A stretch of DNA of 64,000 bases from Nioella halotolerans (lineage in GTDB: Bacteria > Pseudomonadota > Alphaproteobacteria > Rhodobacterales > Rhodobacteraceae). The notes beneath the pieces were generated by a model. The model made no database searches. It saw nothing but the letters and a program-made list of their open reading frames with translations, and was not told the origin of the DNA. The position numbers and the translations under genes are program-made. The stretch lies in assembly GCA_003428585.1 (NCBI GenBank), contig QVQC01000001.1, positions 1-64,000 of the forward strand, given 5' to 3'. Shown piece after piece: positions 12,241 through 21,626 of the stretch (within the stretch, counting starts at the first letter, position 1; every line of letters starts with the position of its first letter).

Positions 12241-13569
12241 CTACCGGGTCAGCACCGCCGAGACCGGGGCCAGCGCCACCCCCTCCGACCGGTCGCCAAG
12301 CGCCCAGGAAAACAGCGCGGTGACCGTGTCGGCATAGGTGTGGCCGACGACGATCGCCGAGTCGTCCTGCCCGGCGGCGAAAGCCGCCCTGTCGAGGTAG
12401 CGGGTGATCACCGTGGCCCGCTCGCGTTCGCTGTCGATCTCGCGAAACAGCGTTGCCGCCGGGACGCCCTGCCGCGCCGCGGATTGTTCGGCCAACGGCA
12501 GGCCGCGCGGGAAGGCCACCAGCCCGTGCCCCGTTTCCGACAACGCGCTGACGACGGCGTCGAGAATCTCGCGCCGGCCGCGGATCGCCCCGCCAGCCGT
12601 GTCCAGCACGCCCACCGCCTCGGGCAGCGTGTCGAACCCACGCGCGAGGATGTCCGGCACATCCGCGCCGGTCGCCTCCTCTGTAAAGACGTCGCCCAAC
12701 AGCATTACTTCGAACCCGGCGGCGCGGTAGGCGGCGGCCGTCTCGGACGCGTCGGGCCGGCGCGGGTCGATGGCGAAGGTGACCGGGAAATCGAACCGTG
12801 CCAGCGCCTCCTGTTCCAGTTGGAACGACGGGTCATCGATCAGGATCACGGCCATCAGGGGCCGGGTTTCGTCCGCCGGGAAGGACGCGGCAAAGGCCTC
12901 TATCGCGCGGGGCGATTCCGGCGCCGGAGCCGCCTCGCCCGCCCCGGCATCGGGGCCGGCATCTGGCGCGGGGTCGATGGGTTCCAGCGGGCGGCCCACC
13001 GGGGCGGAGTCTGTCTGCGCCTCGGGGTCGGTCTCGATCTGCGGCAGGCCAAGCGCGCCGGGTTGCTCCGCCGGCACCTGCGGCGCGGTCTCTCCCGCCT
13101 CGGGCGCGGAGCCAAGAGGGTCCATCCCGGGGGCCGCCCCCGGCCCTTCCAGCGTGACGGTGGCTTGCGGTTGCGGCGCGGGCGTGGCCTCGGGCGCCGG
13201 GGGCGCGGCCGGTTGCGGCAGCGAGGTGACGGCCTGCGGTCGCGCGGCGGGGGCGGTATCGGTGCCGGGAATGACCGGAGCGGTTTCGGCGGGCGGGCGA
13301 TTGAATTCGGACCCGGCGGGCAGCGGGATTTCCGAGGCCGGGCCGCTGGCGTCCTGCGCGGCGCCTTCCGTGCCGGGGGTGTCATCGGGCGCTGGTGGAT
13401 CCGCCGGCTCGTCGGCGGGGGCGGAGTCGCCGGGGGCCGCTTGCGCCGCGACGGCCTCCTGCCTTGGCGCCGGCCGCTCCGGCAGGGGCGTGCCCAGCGA
13501 CAGCATCACCGCGCCAATACCCGCGACGATGCCCCCCCAGATGAGACCGGAAATCAGACCTCTGCCCAT
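12241..13569 (-). CDS. Membrane-anchored divergent polysaccharide deacetylase family protein
   Basis: 442 residues. An N-terminal membrane anchor (LISGLIWGGIVAGIGAVML) is followed by a long, low-complexity Pro/Ala/Glu-rich linker (about residues 30-215). The C-terminal domain, about 210 residues, belongs to the divergent polysaccharide deacetylase (YibQ-like) group: MAVILIDDPSFQLEQEAL, FPVTFAIDPRRPDA, AGFEVMLLGD, GVLDTAGGAIRGRREIL. These proteins keep the NodB fold but usually lack a full metal-binding set; a role in the periplasm or envelope is likely. The ATG at 13569 has AAGGG seven bases upstream. It is divergent from trpG with 174 bases between. A much longer upstream frame runs antisense to trpG and is rejected. 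Confidence 0.82.
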   Translation of the reverse strand: MGRGLISGLIWGGIVAGIGAVMLSLGTPLPERPAPRQEAVAAQAAPGDSAPADEPADPPAPDDTPGTEGAAQDASGPASEIPLPAGSEFNRPPAETAPVIPGTDTAPAARPQAVTSLPQPAAPPAPEATPAPQPQATVTLEGPGAAPGMDPLGSAPEAGETAPQVPAEQPGALGLPQIETDPEAQTDSAPVGRPLEPIDPAPDAGPDAGAGEAAPAPESPRAIEAFAASFPADETRPLMAVILIDDPSFQLEQEALARFDFPVTFAIDPRRPDASETAAAYRAAGFEVMLLGDVFTEEATGADVPDILARGFDTLPEAVGVLDTAGGAIRGRREILDAVVSALSETGHGLVAFPRGLPLAEQSAARQGVPAATLFREIDSERERATVITRYLDRAAFAAGQDDSAIVVGHTYADTVTALFSWALGDRSEGVALAPVSAVLTR

Positions 13570-13743
13570 AGCGCACCCTTTCGACGTCTCCGCGCGTGCC
13601 GACCGGCCGGTCCGCGCGATGCATTTCGCCCCAGATCCGGGCCGTTCTCGCCCCATGGGTTGACCATGGCGGGCGACCCGGCGCATGTATAGCGCGGCGG
13701 GCGGCCCGGCTGCACCCCCTTTTCGCGACGAGGACGGACGGGC

Positions 13744-14340
13744 ATGTTGCTGCTCATCGATAATTACGACAGTTTCACCTATAATCTGGTGCACTATCTG
13801 GGCGAGCTTGGCTGCACGCCGCGCGTCGCGCGCAATGACGCGCTCAGCATCGAGGAGGCGATGGCGCTCGACCCGTCCGGTATCGTCCTGTCGCCGGGCC
13901 CCTGCGATCCGGCGCAGGCCGGGATCTGCCTGGACCTGACCCGCGCCGCCGCCGAGTCCGGCACCCCGCTGCTGGGCGTCTGCCTTGGCCACCAGACCAT
14001 CGGCGAGGCGTTCGGCGGCAAGGTGGTGCGCTGCCACGAGATCGTGCATGGCAAGCTGGGCGAAATCCATCACGCGGGGCGCGGCGTTTTCGAAGACCTG
14101 CCCACGCCCCTCCACGCCACGCGCTACCATTCGTTGATCGTGGACCGCGACAGCCTGCCCGATTGCCTCGCGGTCACGGCGTGGCTGGAGGATGGCACCA
14201 TCATGGGGCTGCGCCACCGCGACCTGCCCATCGAGGGCGTGCAGTTCCACCCCGAAAGCATCCGTTCCGACCATGGCCACGCGATGCTGCGCGCGTTCCT
14301 GAAACGGGTGCCCGGCGCAACCGCTAAGGAACCGGCATGA
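13744..14340 (+). CDS. trpG: Anthranilate synthase component II, glutamine amidotransferase TrpG
   Basis: 198-residue class I glutamine amidotransferase that supplies ammonia to TrpE for anthranilate, the first step of tryptophan synthesis; in some bacteria the same subunit also serves p-aminobenzoate synthesis. The catalytic triad is visible: Cys80 in GVCLGHQ, His169 and Glu171 in GVQFHPES. The oxyanion strand LSPGPCDP is intact. The gene opens the trpG-trpD-ung-trpC-moaC-moeA run and overlaps trpD by ATGA. trpE is not in the window. Confidence 0.95.
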   Translation: MLLLIDNYDSFTYNLVHYLGELGCTPRVARNDALSIEEAMALDPSGIVLSPGPCDPAQAGICLDLTRAAAESGTPLLGVCLGHQTIGEAFGGKVVRCHEIVHGKLGEIHHAGRGVFEDLPTPLHATRYHSLIVDRDSLPDCLAVTAWLEDGTIMGLRHRDLPIEGVQFHPESIRSDHGHAMLRAFLKRVPGATAKEPA

Positions 14341-15353
14341 GCGACCGCATGAAACCCCTGATCGCCGCCGTGGCAGAGCGCAGCCTGAGCGCGACGGAGG
14401 CCGAAGCGGCGTTTGGCCTGCTCTTCGACGGCGAGGCGACCGATGCCCAGATCGGCGGCATGTTGATGGCGATGCGGGTGCGCGGCGAGACCGTGGATGA
14501 AATCGCCGCCGCCGCCCGCGCCATGCGCGGCAGATGCGTGGCCGTCAAGGCGCCGGAGGGCGCCATCGACATCGTCGGCACCGGCGGCGACGGAAAGGGC
14601 ACGCTCAACATCTCCACTGCCGCCGCCTTCGTCGTGGCCGGCGCCGGCGTGCCGGTGGCCAAGCACGGCAACCGCAACCTCAGTTCGAAATCCGGCGCCG
14701 CGGATGCGCTTGGCCAGATGGGCATCAACGTGATGGTCGGCGCGCCGGTGGTCGAACGCGCGCTTGCCGAGGCCGGGATCGGCTTCATGATGGCGCCGAT
14801 GCACCATCCCGCGATCGCCCACGTGATGCCGTCGCGCCAGCAGCTTGGCACCCGGACGCTGTTCAACGTGCTAGGGCCGCTGACCAACCCCGCCGGGGTC
14901 AGGCGGCAACTGACCGGCGCCTTCGCGCCATGGCTGATCCGCCCCATGGCGGACGTCCTCAACGCGCTGGGATCGGAGGCTGCGTGGCTGGTGCATGGCG
15001 GCGACGGCACCGACGAGCTGTCCATCGCCGGGCCGTCTGGCGTGGCGGCGCTTTCGGGCGGCAAGGTCGAGGAGTTCGAAATCACCCCCGCCGATGCCGG
15101 CCTGCCCACGCATCCCTTCGAGGCGATCCTCGGCGGCAGCCCGGAAGAGAATGGCGCCGCCTTCGCCAACTTGCTGGAAGGTGTCGGCGGGGCCTACCGC
15201 GACGCGGTGCTGCTGAACGCGGCCGCCGCCCTTTTGGTCGCGGGCGCGGTGGATGATCTGCCCGCCGGGGTCGAGAAAGCGGCGCGAAGCATCGATTCGG
15301 GCGCCGCGCTCAGGGCGGTGGAGACGTTGGCGCAGGTCACCTCGGCGGCGTGA
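14337..15353 (+). CDS. trpD: Anthranilate phosphoribosyltransferase TrpD
   Basis: 338 residues, the normal length. It transfers the phosphoribosyl group of PRPP to anthranilate, the second step of tryptophan synthesis. Signature segments are the PRPP loop [32 protein letters not shown] with the pyrophosphate-binding residues, and [11 protein letters not shown]. The ATG lies inside the last codons of trpG (ATGA overlap), so translation is coupled. A small seven-base hairpin (15360-15366 with 15377-15383) follows the stop but lacks a T run, so read-through into ung and trpC is expected. Confidence 0.96.
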   Translation: MSDRMKPLIAAVAERSLSATEAEAAFGLLFDGEATDAQIGGMLMAMRVRGETVDEIAAAARAMRGRCVAVKAPEGAIDIVGTGGDGKGTLNISTAAAFVVAGAGVPVAKHGNRNLSSKSGAADALGQMGINVMVGAPVVERALAEAGIGFMMAPMHHPAIAHVMPSRQQLGTRTLFNVLGPLTNPAGVRRQLTGAFAPWLIRPMADVLNALGSEAAWLVHGGDGTDELSIAGPSGVAALSGGKVEEFEITPADAGLPTHPFEAILGGSPEENGAAFANLLEGVGGAYRDAVLLNAAAALLVAGAVDDLPAGVEKAARSIDSGAALRAVETLAQVTSAA

Positions 15354-15417
15354 ACCAGGCAAGGGGGTCCGCGAAACCCCTTGTCCCCGGCCCTGCCTGC
15401 GCGTTACCTCCGCGCCC

Positions 15418-16089
15418 ATGCGCCTTGACCGCTCCCGCCTCGGCCCGTGGGCCGACCTGCCCTTTTTCAGCGACACCCTGGCGGGGATCGAGGCCGCGCT
15501 TGACGCCGACCCACGCGAGATCCTGCCCGCACGCGACAAGACCTTCGCGGCACTGGAAGCCTGCCCGCCCGAGGCCACCCGCGTTGTCATCCTCGGGCAG
15601 GACCCCTACCCGACGCCGGGCCACGCGCACGGGCTGGCCTTTTCCGTCGCACCGGATGTGCGCCCCCTGCCCAAATCGCTGGCCAATATCTTTGCCGAGC
15701 TGCGCGATGACCTTGGCGCTTGCCCGCCCTCCGGCGACCTGCGGTTCTGGGCACGGCAGGGCGTGCTCTTGCTCAACACCGTGCTGACCGTACCGGCGGG
15801 GGCGGCGAACGGGCACCGGGGCCTTGGTTGGCAGGCGCTGACGGCGCAGGTGCTCGACCGGCTGGCCGGCGACGGGCAGCCGCGCGCCTACCTTCTGTGG
15901 GGCCGGCCCGCGCAAGCGGCTGCGGTGCGGGTTCCGGGCGACATGAATCTCAAGATCGAGACGCCGCACCCCTCCCCCCTGTCGGCCTATCGCGGGTTTT
16001 TCGGCGCGCGCCCCTTCTCTCGCGTCAATAACTGGTTACAAATGGAAGGCATGGCCCCTATCAACTGGACGGACCCGGCAAGACCATGA
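15418..16089 (+). CDS. ung: Uracil-DNA glycosylase
   Basis: 223-residue family-type uracil-DNA glycosylase, which removes uracil from DNA for base-excision repair. The water-activating Asp62 lies in [19 protein letters not shown] and the second catalytic motif is His184 in [16 protein letters not shown]; both are intact, as is LLLNTVLTV. The ATG at 15418 fits the family start. The gene sits 64 bases after trpD, and its stop overlaps the trpC start by ATGA. A DNA-repair gene has therefore been captured inside the tryptophan operon and is translationally coupled to trpC. Confidence 0.93.
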   Translation: MRLDRSRLGPWADLPFFSDTLAGIEAALDADPREILPARDKTFAALEACPPEATRVVILGQDPYPTPGHAHGLAFSVAPDVRPLPKSLANIFAELRDDLGACPPSGDLRFWARQGVLLLNTVLTVPAGAANGHRGLGWQALTAQVLDRLAGDGQPRAYLLWGRPAQAAAVRVPGDMNLKIETPHPSPLSAYRGFFGARPFSRVNNWLQMEGMAPINWTDPARP

Positions 16090-16895
16090 CCGATAGCATT
16101 CTCGACAAGATCAAGGCCTACAAGCTGGACGATCTGGCGCAACGCGTGGCCGACCGACCGCTGGCCGAGGTGGAGGCCGCCGCAAGCGCCGCCGATCCCG
16201 TGCGGCCCTTCGCCGAGGCGCTGCAACGCGCCGCGCTGGAAGGCTACGGGCTGATCGCGGAGGTCAAGAAGGCGAGCCCGTCCAAGGGTCTTATCCGTGA
16301 AGACTTCGACCCGGCCGACCTTGCCCGCGCCTACGAGGCGGGGGGCGCGACCTGCCTGTCGGTGCTGACCGATGGCCCGTCGTTCCAAGGCGCGGACGAT
16401 GACCTTGTCGCGGCGCGCGGCGCGGTCTCCTTGCCCGTCCTGCGCAAGGATTTCCTGTATGAACCCTACCAGGTGGCCGCGGCCCGCGCGCTCGGCGCCG
16501 ATTGCATCCTGATCATCATGGCCAGCGTGTCCGACGCGCAGGCGCAGGACCTGGAGGAAGCGGCAACCCGCTGGGGCATGGATGCGCTGATCGAGGTGCA
16601 CAACGAGGCCGAACTGGAGCGCGCGCTGTTGCTGCAATCCAGAATGATCGGCATCAACAACCGCGACCTGAACACGTTCGAAACCTCGCTCGACGTGACC
16701 AAGCGGCTGGTGCGCCGGATCCCGGGGGATCGCATTGTGGTCTCCGAATCGGGGCTGACAACACCCGCCGACCTTGCCGAGATCGCCCGCTACGGCGCCC
16801 GGTGCTTCCTGATCGGCGAAAGCCTGATGCGGCAGGACAACGTGGAACAGGCCACGCGCGCGCTCATCGCCGATCCGCTGCGGGCGGGGGCCTGA
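16086..16895 (+). CDS. trpC: Indole-3-glycerol-phosphate synthase TrpC
   Basis: 269-residue TIM-barrel enzyme that converts carboxyphenylaminodeoxyribulose phosphate to indole-3-glycerol phosphate. Catalytic and substrate-binding segments are present: [35 protein letters not shown] with the general-acid lysine, [11 protein letters not shown], and [14 protein letters not shown]. It is a monofunctional enzyme without a fused TrpF domain. The gene overlaps ung by ATGA and is followed one base later by moaC, so it forms the bridge from the tryptophan genes to the molybdenum-cofactor genes. Confidence 0.96.
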   Translation: MTDSILDKIKAYKLDDLAQRVADRPLAEVEAAASAADPVRPFAEALQRAALEGYGLIAEVKKASPSKGLIREDFDPADLARAYEAGGATCLSVLTDGPSFQGADDDLVAARGAVSLPVLRKDFLYEPYQVAAARALGADCILIIMASVSDAQAQDLEEAATRWGMDALIEVHNEAELERALLLQSRMIGINNRDLNTFETSLDVTKRLVRRIPGDRIVVSESGLTTPADLAEIARYGARCFLIGESLMRQDNVEQATRALIADPLRAGA

Positions 16896-16896
16896 G

Positions 16897-17376
16897 ATGG
16901 CCGACCTGACGCATTTCGACGCCGACGGGCAGGCACACATGGTCGATGTCTCGGGCAAGGCCGTCACCGCGCGGGTCGCGGTGGCCGAGGGATGCGTGAA
17001 GATGGCGCCCGAAACGCTGGCGCAGATCACCGGGGGCAGCGCCAAGAAGGGCGATGTTCTGGGCGTCGCGCGGTTGGCTGGGATCATGGGGACGAAGCGC
17101 ACCTCCGACCTGATCCCGCTGTGCCACCCGTTGCCGATCACCAAGGTGTCGCTGGACCTGACCCCGGACGCGGCCCTGCCAGGCATCCGCATCTCGGCGA
17201 CGGTCAAGACCAGCGGCCAGACGGGGGTGGAGATGGAGGCGCTGACCGCCGTCTCGACCGCCGCGCTGACGGTTTACGACATGGTGAAGGCGGTCGACAA
17301 GGCGATGGAGATCACCGGCATCCGGCTGCTGCGCAAGGAGGGCGGCAAGTCGGGGACTTACGGGGCCGGGGCATGA
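16897..17376 (+). CDS. moaC: Cyclic pyranopterin monophosphate synthase MoaC
   Basis: 159 residues, full length. Together with MoaA it converts GTP to cyclic pyranopterin monophosphate, the first intermediate of molybdenum cofactor. The conserved blocks [29 protein letters not shown] and [12 protein letters not shown] with a terminal KEGGKSGTY contain the active-site lysines and histidine. It begins one base after trpC and overlaps moeA by ATGA; this trpC-moaC-moeA order is conserved in Rhodobacterales. Confidence 0.96.
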   Translation: MADLTHFDADGQAHMVDVSGKAVTARVAVAEGCVKMAPETLAQITGGSAKKGDVLGVARLAGIMGTKRTSDLIPLCHPLPITKVSLDLTPDAALPGIRISATVKTSGQTGVEMEALTAVSTAALTVYDMVKAVDKAMEITGIRLLRKEGGKSGTYGAGA

Positions 17377-18557
17377 TCCCCGTCGACGAGGCGCTCGCCG
17401 CCTGCCTCGCCCTCACCGAACCGCTCCCGGTCGAGGATGTCGCCCTGTCGCAAGCCGCCGGGCGCGTTCTGGCCCGGCCCATCACGGCCCGGCGCGACCA
17501 GCCACCCTTTGCCGCCTCGGCCATGGATGGCTACGCGGTCGCAGCCTCCGCCCCGCACCCCGGCGATCGCTTCTCCGTGATCGGGGAGGCCGCGGCGGGC
17601 CACGGGTGGGACGGTGTGCTTGCACAAGGCGCGGCCGTGCGCATTTTCACCGGCGCCCCGGTTCCCGAGGGCACCGCGCGCGTCATCATTCAGGAGGACG
17701 TGACCCGCGACGGCGACACGATCGCGCTGGGCGACCGGCTGGACGGCAAGACGAATATCCGCCCTGCCGGCGGTGATTTCACCTGCGGCGACAGGCTCGC
17801 GGCACCGCGCAGGCTGCGCCCCGCCGACATCGCGCTTGCCGCCGCTATGAACCACGCCACCCTGCCCGTCACCCGCGAACCGGTCGTGGCGCTGATCGCC
17901 ACCGGCGACGAGTTGGTGCAGCCCGGCGACGCGCCGCGCGCGGACCAGATCGTCGCCTCCAATGCCTACGGGCTGAAGGCGATGGCCGAGGCTGCCGGTG
18001 CCCATGCCCGCTTGTTGCCCATCGCCCGCGACACGGTGGACAGCCTTGCCAGCACGCTGGCGCTTGCTGCCGATGCCGACCTCATCGTGACGATCGGCGG
18101 CGCGTCGGTGGGCGACCACGATCTGGTTGCCCGGGTCGCCGCCGCCGAGGGGCTGGAACGCAGTTTCTACAAGGTGGCGATCCGCCCCGGCAAGCCGCTG
18201 ATGGCCGGGCGCATGGGGCGCGCGGCGCTGCTCGGCCTGCCCGGCAACCCGGTCTCGGCGATGGTCTGCGGGCAGGTATTCCTCGTTCCGATGATCCGGG
18301 CGATGCTGGGCCTCGGCAAGGCGCCCGCGCCGCGCGAAAAGGCGCAGCTTGCCATCGATTTGCCCGCGAACGGCCCGCGCGACCACTACATGCGCGCCAC
18401 CCTGTCCGAAGGCGGCGCGCTTCCGCGCGTCACGCCCGACCCGCGGCAGGATTCCTCGCTCCTGTCGGTGCTGGCGCGGGCCGAGGCGCTGTTGATCCAC
18501 CCGGCCAATGCAGGGCCGCTCGCGGCGGGCGCACCAGTGGAAATCCTGCGGCTCTAG
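17373..18557 (+). CDS. moeA: Molybdopterin molybdenumtransferase MoeA
   Basis: 394 residues. It inserts molybdate into adenylylated molybdopterin to complete molybdenum cofactor. Conserved features are [13 protein letters not shown] near residue 55, the central domain with [11 protein letters not shown], the [12 protein letters not shown] motif (GGxSxGxxD) of the MoCF-binding fold, and [12 protein letters not shown] with [10 protein letters not shown]. The start at 17373 overlaps the moaC stop by ATGA. It is the last member of the coupled run; lexA follows after 92 bases with its own regulated promoter. Confidence 0.95.
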   Translation: MIPVDEALAACLALTEPLPVEDVALSQAAGRVLARPITARRDQPPFAASAMDGYAVAASAPHPGDRFSVIGEAAAGHGWDGVLAQGAAVRIFTGAPVPEGTARVIIQEDVTRDGDTIALGDRLDGKTNIRPAGGDFTCGDRLAAPRRLRPADIALAAAMNHATLPVTREPVVALIATGDELVQPGDAPRADQIVASNAYGLKAMAEAAGAHARLLPIARDTVDSLASTLALAADADLIVTIGGASVGDHDLVARVAAAEGLERSFYKVAIRPGKPLMAGRMGRAALLGLPGNPVSAMVCGQVFLVPMIRAMLGLGKAPAPREKAQLAIDLPANGPRDHYMRATLSEGGALPRVTPDPRQDSSLLSVLARAEALLIHPANAGPLAAGAPVEILRL

Positions 18558-18578
18558 CCTTGTGCGACCCATGTGCGG

Positions 18579-18618
18579 TTGACACGAAGCGAGAACGGCA
18601 GTAGAACATTGCCCGAAC
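18579..18618 (+). promoter_or_regulatory. lexA promoter with overlapping tandem LexA (SOS) operator
   Basis: A perfect -35 TTGACA (18579-18584), a 17-base spacer and a -10-like TAGAAC (18602-18607) precede lexA. Three GAAC half sites (18593-18596, 18604-18607, 18615-18618) are each separated by exactly seven bases. They create two overlapping copies of GAAC-N7-GAAC, the reverse complement of the known alphaproteobacterial LexA box GTTC-N7-GTTC. The operator covers the -10, so bound LexA should block its own promoter: classical autorepression. Confidence 0.88.
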
Positions 18619-18649
18619 AGATGTCACACGCACGAGGGGAGGCCCCGGA

Positions 18650-19339
18650 ATGCTGACCAAGAAACAGCTTGATCTGCTGGAGCTTATTCACCGACGCCTG
18701 CAACGCGACGGCGTTCCCCCTTCCTTCGACGAGATGAAAGAGGCGCTCGACCTACGATCGAAATCCGGCATCCACCGGCTGATCACGGCGCTGGAGGAAC
18801 GCGGCTTCATCCGCCGGCTGCCCCACCGCGCGCGCGCCCTTGAAATCCTGAAGCTGCCCGACAGCCTTCAGGAAAGGCTGGACGGTTTCACCCCCCGCGT
18901 GATCGAGGGCGACCGCACCGATCCCCCCGCCGGTGCCATGCCGGTGGCCGCCTCGGCGACGGAGTTGCCGGTGATGGGCCGCATCGCCGCCGGCACCCCG
19001 ATCGAGGCGATCAGCGAGGTGGCCACCCATGTCGCAGTGCCGCAACAGATGCTGGGCAACGGCAAGGCGCACTACGCGCTGGAAGTGAAAGGCGACTCGA
19101 TGATCGAGGCCGGCATCAACGAGGGCGATATCGTGGTGATCGAGGAAGGTCCGACCGCCGACAACGGAGATATCGTCGTGGCGCTGGTCGAAGGCTACGA
19201 GGCGACGCTGAAACGCTTTCGCCGCAAGGGGGGCATGGTCGCGCTGGAGGCCGCGAACCCCGCCTACCAGACGCGCATGCTGCGCGAGGACCAGGTGGAG
19301 GTGCAGGGCCGACTGGTCGGGTTGATCCGCACCTATTGA
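18650..19339 (+). CDS. lexA: SOS-response repressor LexA
   Basis: 229-residue repressor. The N-terminal winged helix ([33 protein letters not shown]) binds the operator described at 18593-18618. The C-terminal S24 peptidase domain contains the self-cleavage Ala114-Gly115 bond in [11 protein letters not shown], the nucleophile Ser150 in [10 protein letters not shown] and the general base Lys188 in YEATLKRF. RecA filaments on single-stranded DNA trigger autocleavage and derepress the SOS regulon. The start has a GGGGAGG sequence upstream. A second matching operator is found in this window in front of the small gene at 54540-54662. Confidence 0.97.
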   Translation: MLTKKQLDLLELIHRRLQRDGVPPSFDEMKEALDLRSKSGIHRLITALEERGFIRRLPHRARALEILKLPDSLQERLDGFTPRVIEGDRTDPPAGAMPVAASATELPVMGRIAAGTPIEAISEVATHVAVPQQMLGNGKAHYALEVKGDSMIEAGINEGDIVVIEEGPTADNGDIVVALVEGYEATLKRFRRKGGMVALEAANPAYQTRMLREDQVEVQGRLVGLIRTY

Positions 19340-19426
19340 TCAGGGTCGATCGCACCCGATCGCGGGCACCCGCCCGTCATTGAACCGGTCCTGATCGGAT
19401 GCAACGCGCGCCGAGATCGTGCCGAC

Positions 19427-21526
19427 TCACGGGCGCGGCACCCATGGCCGGCGCCCCTGAGCCTCGCGTGCGATCCTCATCCCCAGATCACGGCCAAGCG
19501 CGATGGCACCGGTGTGACGCAGAACCTCCGGCCCGATGATCCGGCACGCGCCTTGCGGCCCGGCCATCGCCGCGCCGCTGCCCGGTGGCGGCAGGGGCGG
19601 TTGGCCAACGCCCTGCGGCACCTCCTCCGACGTCACCACCCAGTCATGCAGGGCGCAGGCGCGAGCCAGATCGCCCACCGCCCGGCGCCCGACCCCGTGC
19701 CAGAGCGTCGCCGCGCCAAGCCGTACGACCTGCCCGGCCCCCCCCTCCTGCCACCCGTCGCGCGCCGCGGCGGCGCGCTGGTCAGCGGGGTCGCCGTCAT
19801 TCTCCAGCCACAGCCGCGCGACGAAGCCGTCGCCGCGCGGCCGGCTCAGCACGCGCCCGGACGCCCCCGCGACGCCAACAAGCCGCCCGGTATCGGAAAT
19901 CAGCACGTACGGCCGCTCGCCCCCCAGCCACATCGCCACCGCCACCGCCAGCGGCGCAAGACCGGCCCAGCGCCCCCGCCCCTGCCACAGGATCACGGCC
20001 AAAGCGCCCAGCGTGATCAGCGCCAGCACCCCGGCGGGCGGCATCACCACGGTGCGGATCGCGTCCTCGCCCGATGCGAACCACGCCGCCACGGCGAGGA
20101 TCCAGTCGAGCCCCGCCGCCATGACCGTTAGCGCCACACCCTCCAGCCCAATGGGCCAGAGCAGCCCCGCAAGCACCGCCGCCGGCACCACGATGCTGCC
20201 CATGACCGGCACCGTCAGCAGGTTGGCCGGCAGACCCCAGACCGCCACCATGTTGAAATGCGCCGCCGCGAAGGGCGCCGTCGCCGCCCCGGCCACCGCC
20301 GAGGAGATGACCAGCCCGGTCACGCCTCGCGTCCAGCGCGGCCAGCCCTGCAACCACGCGACGTCCCGCAACCATGTGAACACCGCCACCAGCGCCGTGG
20401 TGGCCGCGAAACTCATCTGGAACCCGGGGCCGAGCAGCGTCTCGGGCCGCCGCGCCAGCACGATCATCGCCGCGATGGCGACCGCACGCAGCGTCACCGC
20501 CCGCCGGTCGAGCAGCACAGCCACGAACATCACCGCGACCTGTATGAAGGCGCGTTCAGTGGCCACGTTGCCGCCCGCGACCGCAAGGTAAGCCGCCCCG
20601 GCGGCCAGCGCCCCGATTGCGGCGATCTTCTTGGTTGGCAGACGCAGAGCAAGCGCCGGGACCAGCGACAGGAACGCGCGCAACGACATGAAGATGAACC
20701 CGGTCAGAAGCCCCATATGCAGCCCCGAGATCGCCAGCAGGTGGGCGATATTGCTGCGCCGCAGGTTTTCCAGCGTGACCGTGGCAATCCCCGACCGGTC
20801 GCCGGTCATCACCGCGGCGGCAAAGCCGCCCGCCTCGCCGCCGATCCGCTCGCGCACCGCCTGCGCCAGCCGCAGCCGGACGTGCAGAAGGCGCATCTCG
20901 CCGGCTTCGCGCGGCGCCTGCAACAGGACCGGCGTGCGCGTATAGCCCACGGCGCCGATGCCCAGGAACCACGCATGGCGCTGGAAGTCGAACCCGCCGG
21001 GTTCGCCGGGGCCTGACGGCGGCGCAAGGTGGCCGGTCAGCGCCACCCGCGCGCCCGCGGTGGGGGTAAAGACCGGCTGATCACCATGCAGCGACACCCG
21101 CACCCGGCGCGGCACCCGGTCGGGGGCGGTCTCGGCGAGCACCACCCGGTCGAGCGTCAGGCGGATCTTGTCCGAGGCCGACCGGTCCACAGCCACGATC
21201 CGCCCTTCGACGGGACCGTAATAGCGAAACTCCAGCACCGGCCCGGCCACGCTCGCCGTTCGCAGGCCGCCCGCGCACAGCCCCAGCGCCACCAGCACCA
21301 GCGCCGTCATCAGCGGCCCGGCCTGTTCGCGCCGCCAACGGCCGAGGAGGGCGGCACAGACGGCGAGGGCAGCCAGCCCGCCATAGACCGGCGCGCCCGG
21401 CTCCTCCGGCAGGGCAAAGTAAAGCGCCACGCCGATCCCGAAAAAGACCGGCGACCAAGGCATGAGATAGCCCCGTTGCCCTTGCTGGGCCGCATCCAGC
21501 CAGTGCATCAGCCGCACCCTTGCCAC
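19427..21526 (-). CDS. comEC: ComEC/Rec2-family competence membrane protein
   Basis: 699-residue polytopic protein. Two N-terminal helices are followed by the DUF4131/OB-like domain (VEGRIVAVDRSASDKIRL to LTGHLAPPSG), then the Competence domain with its conserved RRSNIAHLLAISGLHMGLL and ERAFIQVAVMF segments and about eight further helices. ComEC carries single-stranded DNA across the inner membrane during natural transformation. The C-terminus is short and lacks a complete metallo-beta-lactamase-like domain, as in many alphaproteobacteria. It converges on lexA and diverges from gltX, an order conserved in Rhodobacterales. Confidence 0.92.
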   Translation of the reverse strand: MARVRLMHWLDAAQQGQRGYLMPWSPVFFGIGVALYFALPEEPGAPVYGGLAALAVCAALLGRWRREQAGPLMTALVLVALGLCAGGLRTASVAGPVLEFRYYGPVEGRIVAVDRSASDKIRLTLDRVVLAETAPDRVPRRVRVSLHGDQPVFTPTAGARVALTGHLAPPSGPGEPGGFDFQRHAWFLGIGAVGYTRTPVLLQAPREAGEMRLLHVRLRLAQAVRERIGGEAGGFAAAVMTGDRSGIATVTLENLRRSNIAHLLAISGLHMGLLTGFIFMSLRAFLSLVPALALRLPTKKIAAIGALAAGAAYLAVAGGNVATERAFIQVAVMFVAVLLDRRAVTLRAVAIAAMIVLARRPETLLGPGFQMSFAATTALVAVFTWLRDVAWLQGWPRWTRGVTGLVISSAVAGAATAPFAAAHFNMVAVWGLPANLLTVPVMGSIVVPAAVLAGLLWPIGLEGVALTVMAAGLDWILAVAAWFASGEDAIRTVVMPPAGVLALITLGALAVILWQGRGRWAGLAPLAVAVAMWLGGERPYVLISDTGRLVGVAGASGRVLSRPRGDGFVARLWLENDGDPADQRAAAARDGWQEGGAGQVVRLGAATLWHGVGRRAVGDLARACALHDWVVTSEEVPQGVGQPPLPPPGSGAAMAGPQGACRIIGPEVLRHTGAIALGRDLGMRIAREAQGRRPWVPRP

Positions 21527-21626
21527 CCCTTCCGGCCTTGCCTAAACCTGCGCTCGACCGACTCTGCGCCTCCATGGTTGCCAAAGCGTTAACGCCCGCG
21601 CCGCCCACGCGCCCGAAAGGACAGCA

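Noticed and set aside
12241..14280. 679-codon minus frame that contains the deacetylase-like gene
   Set aside because: The part above 13569 is antisense to trpG, and the membrane anchor with ribosome site starts at 13569.
15360..15383. Terminator between trpD and ung
   Set aside because: Seven-base stem without a T run, inside a coupled operon; read-through is more likely.
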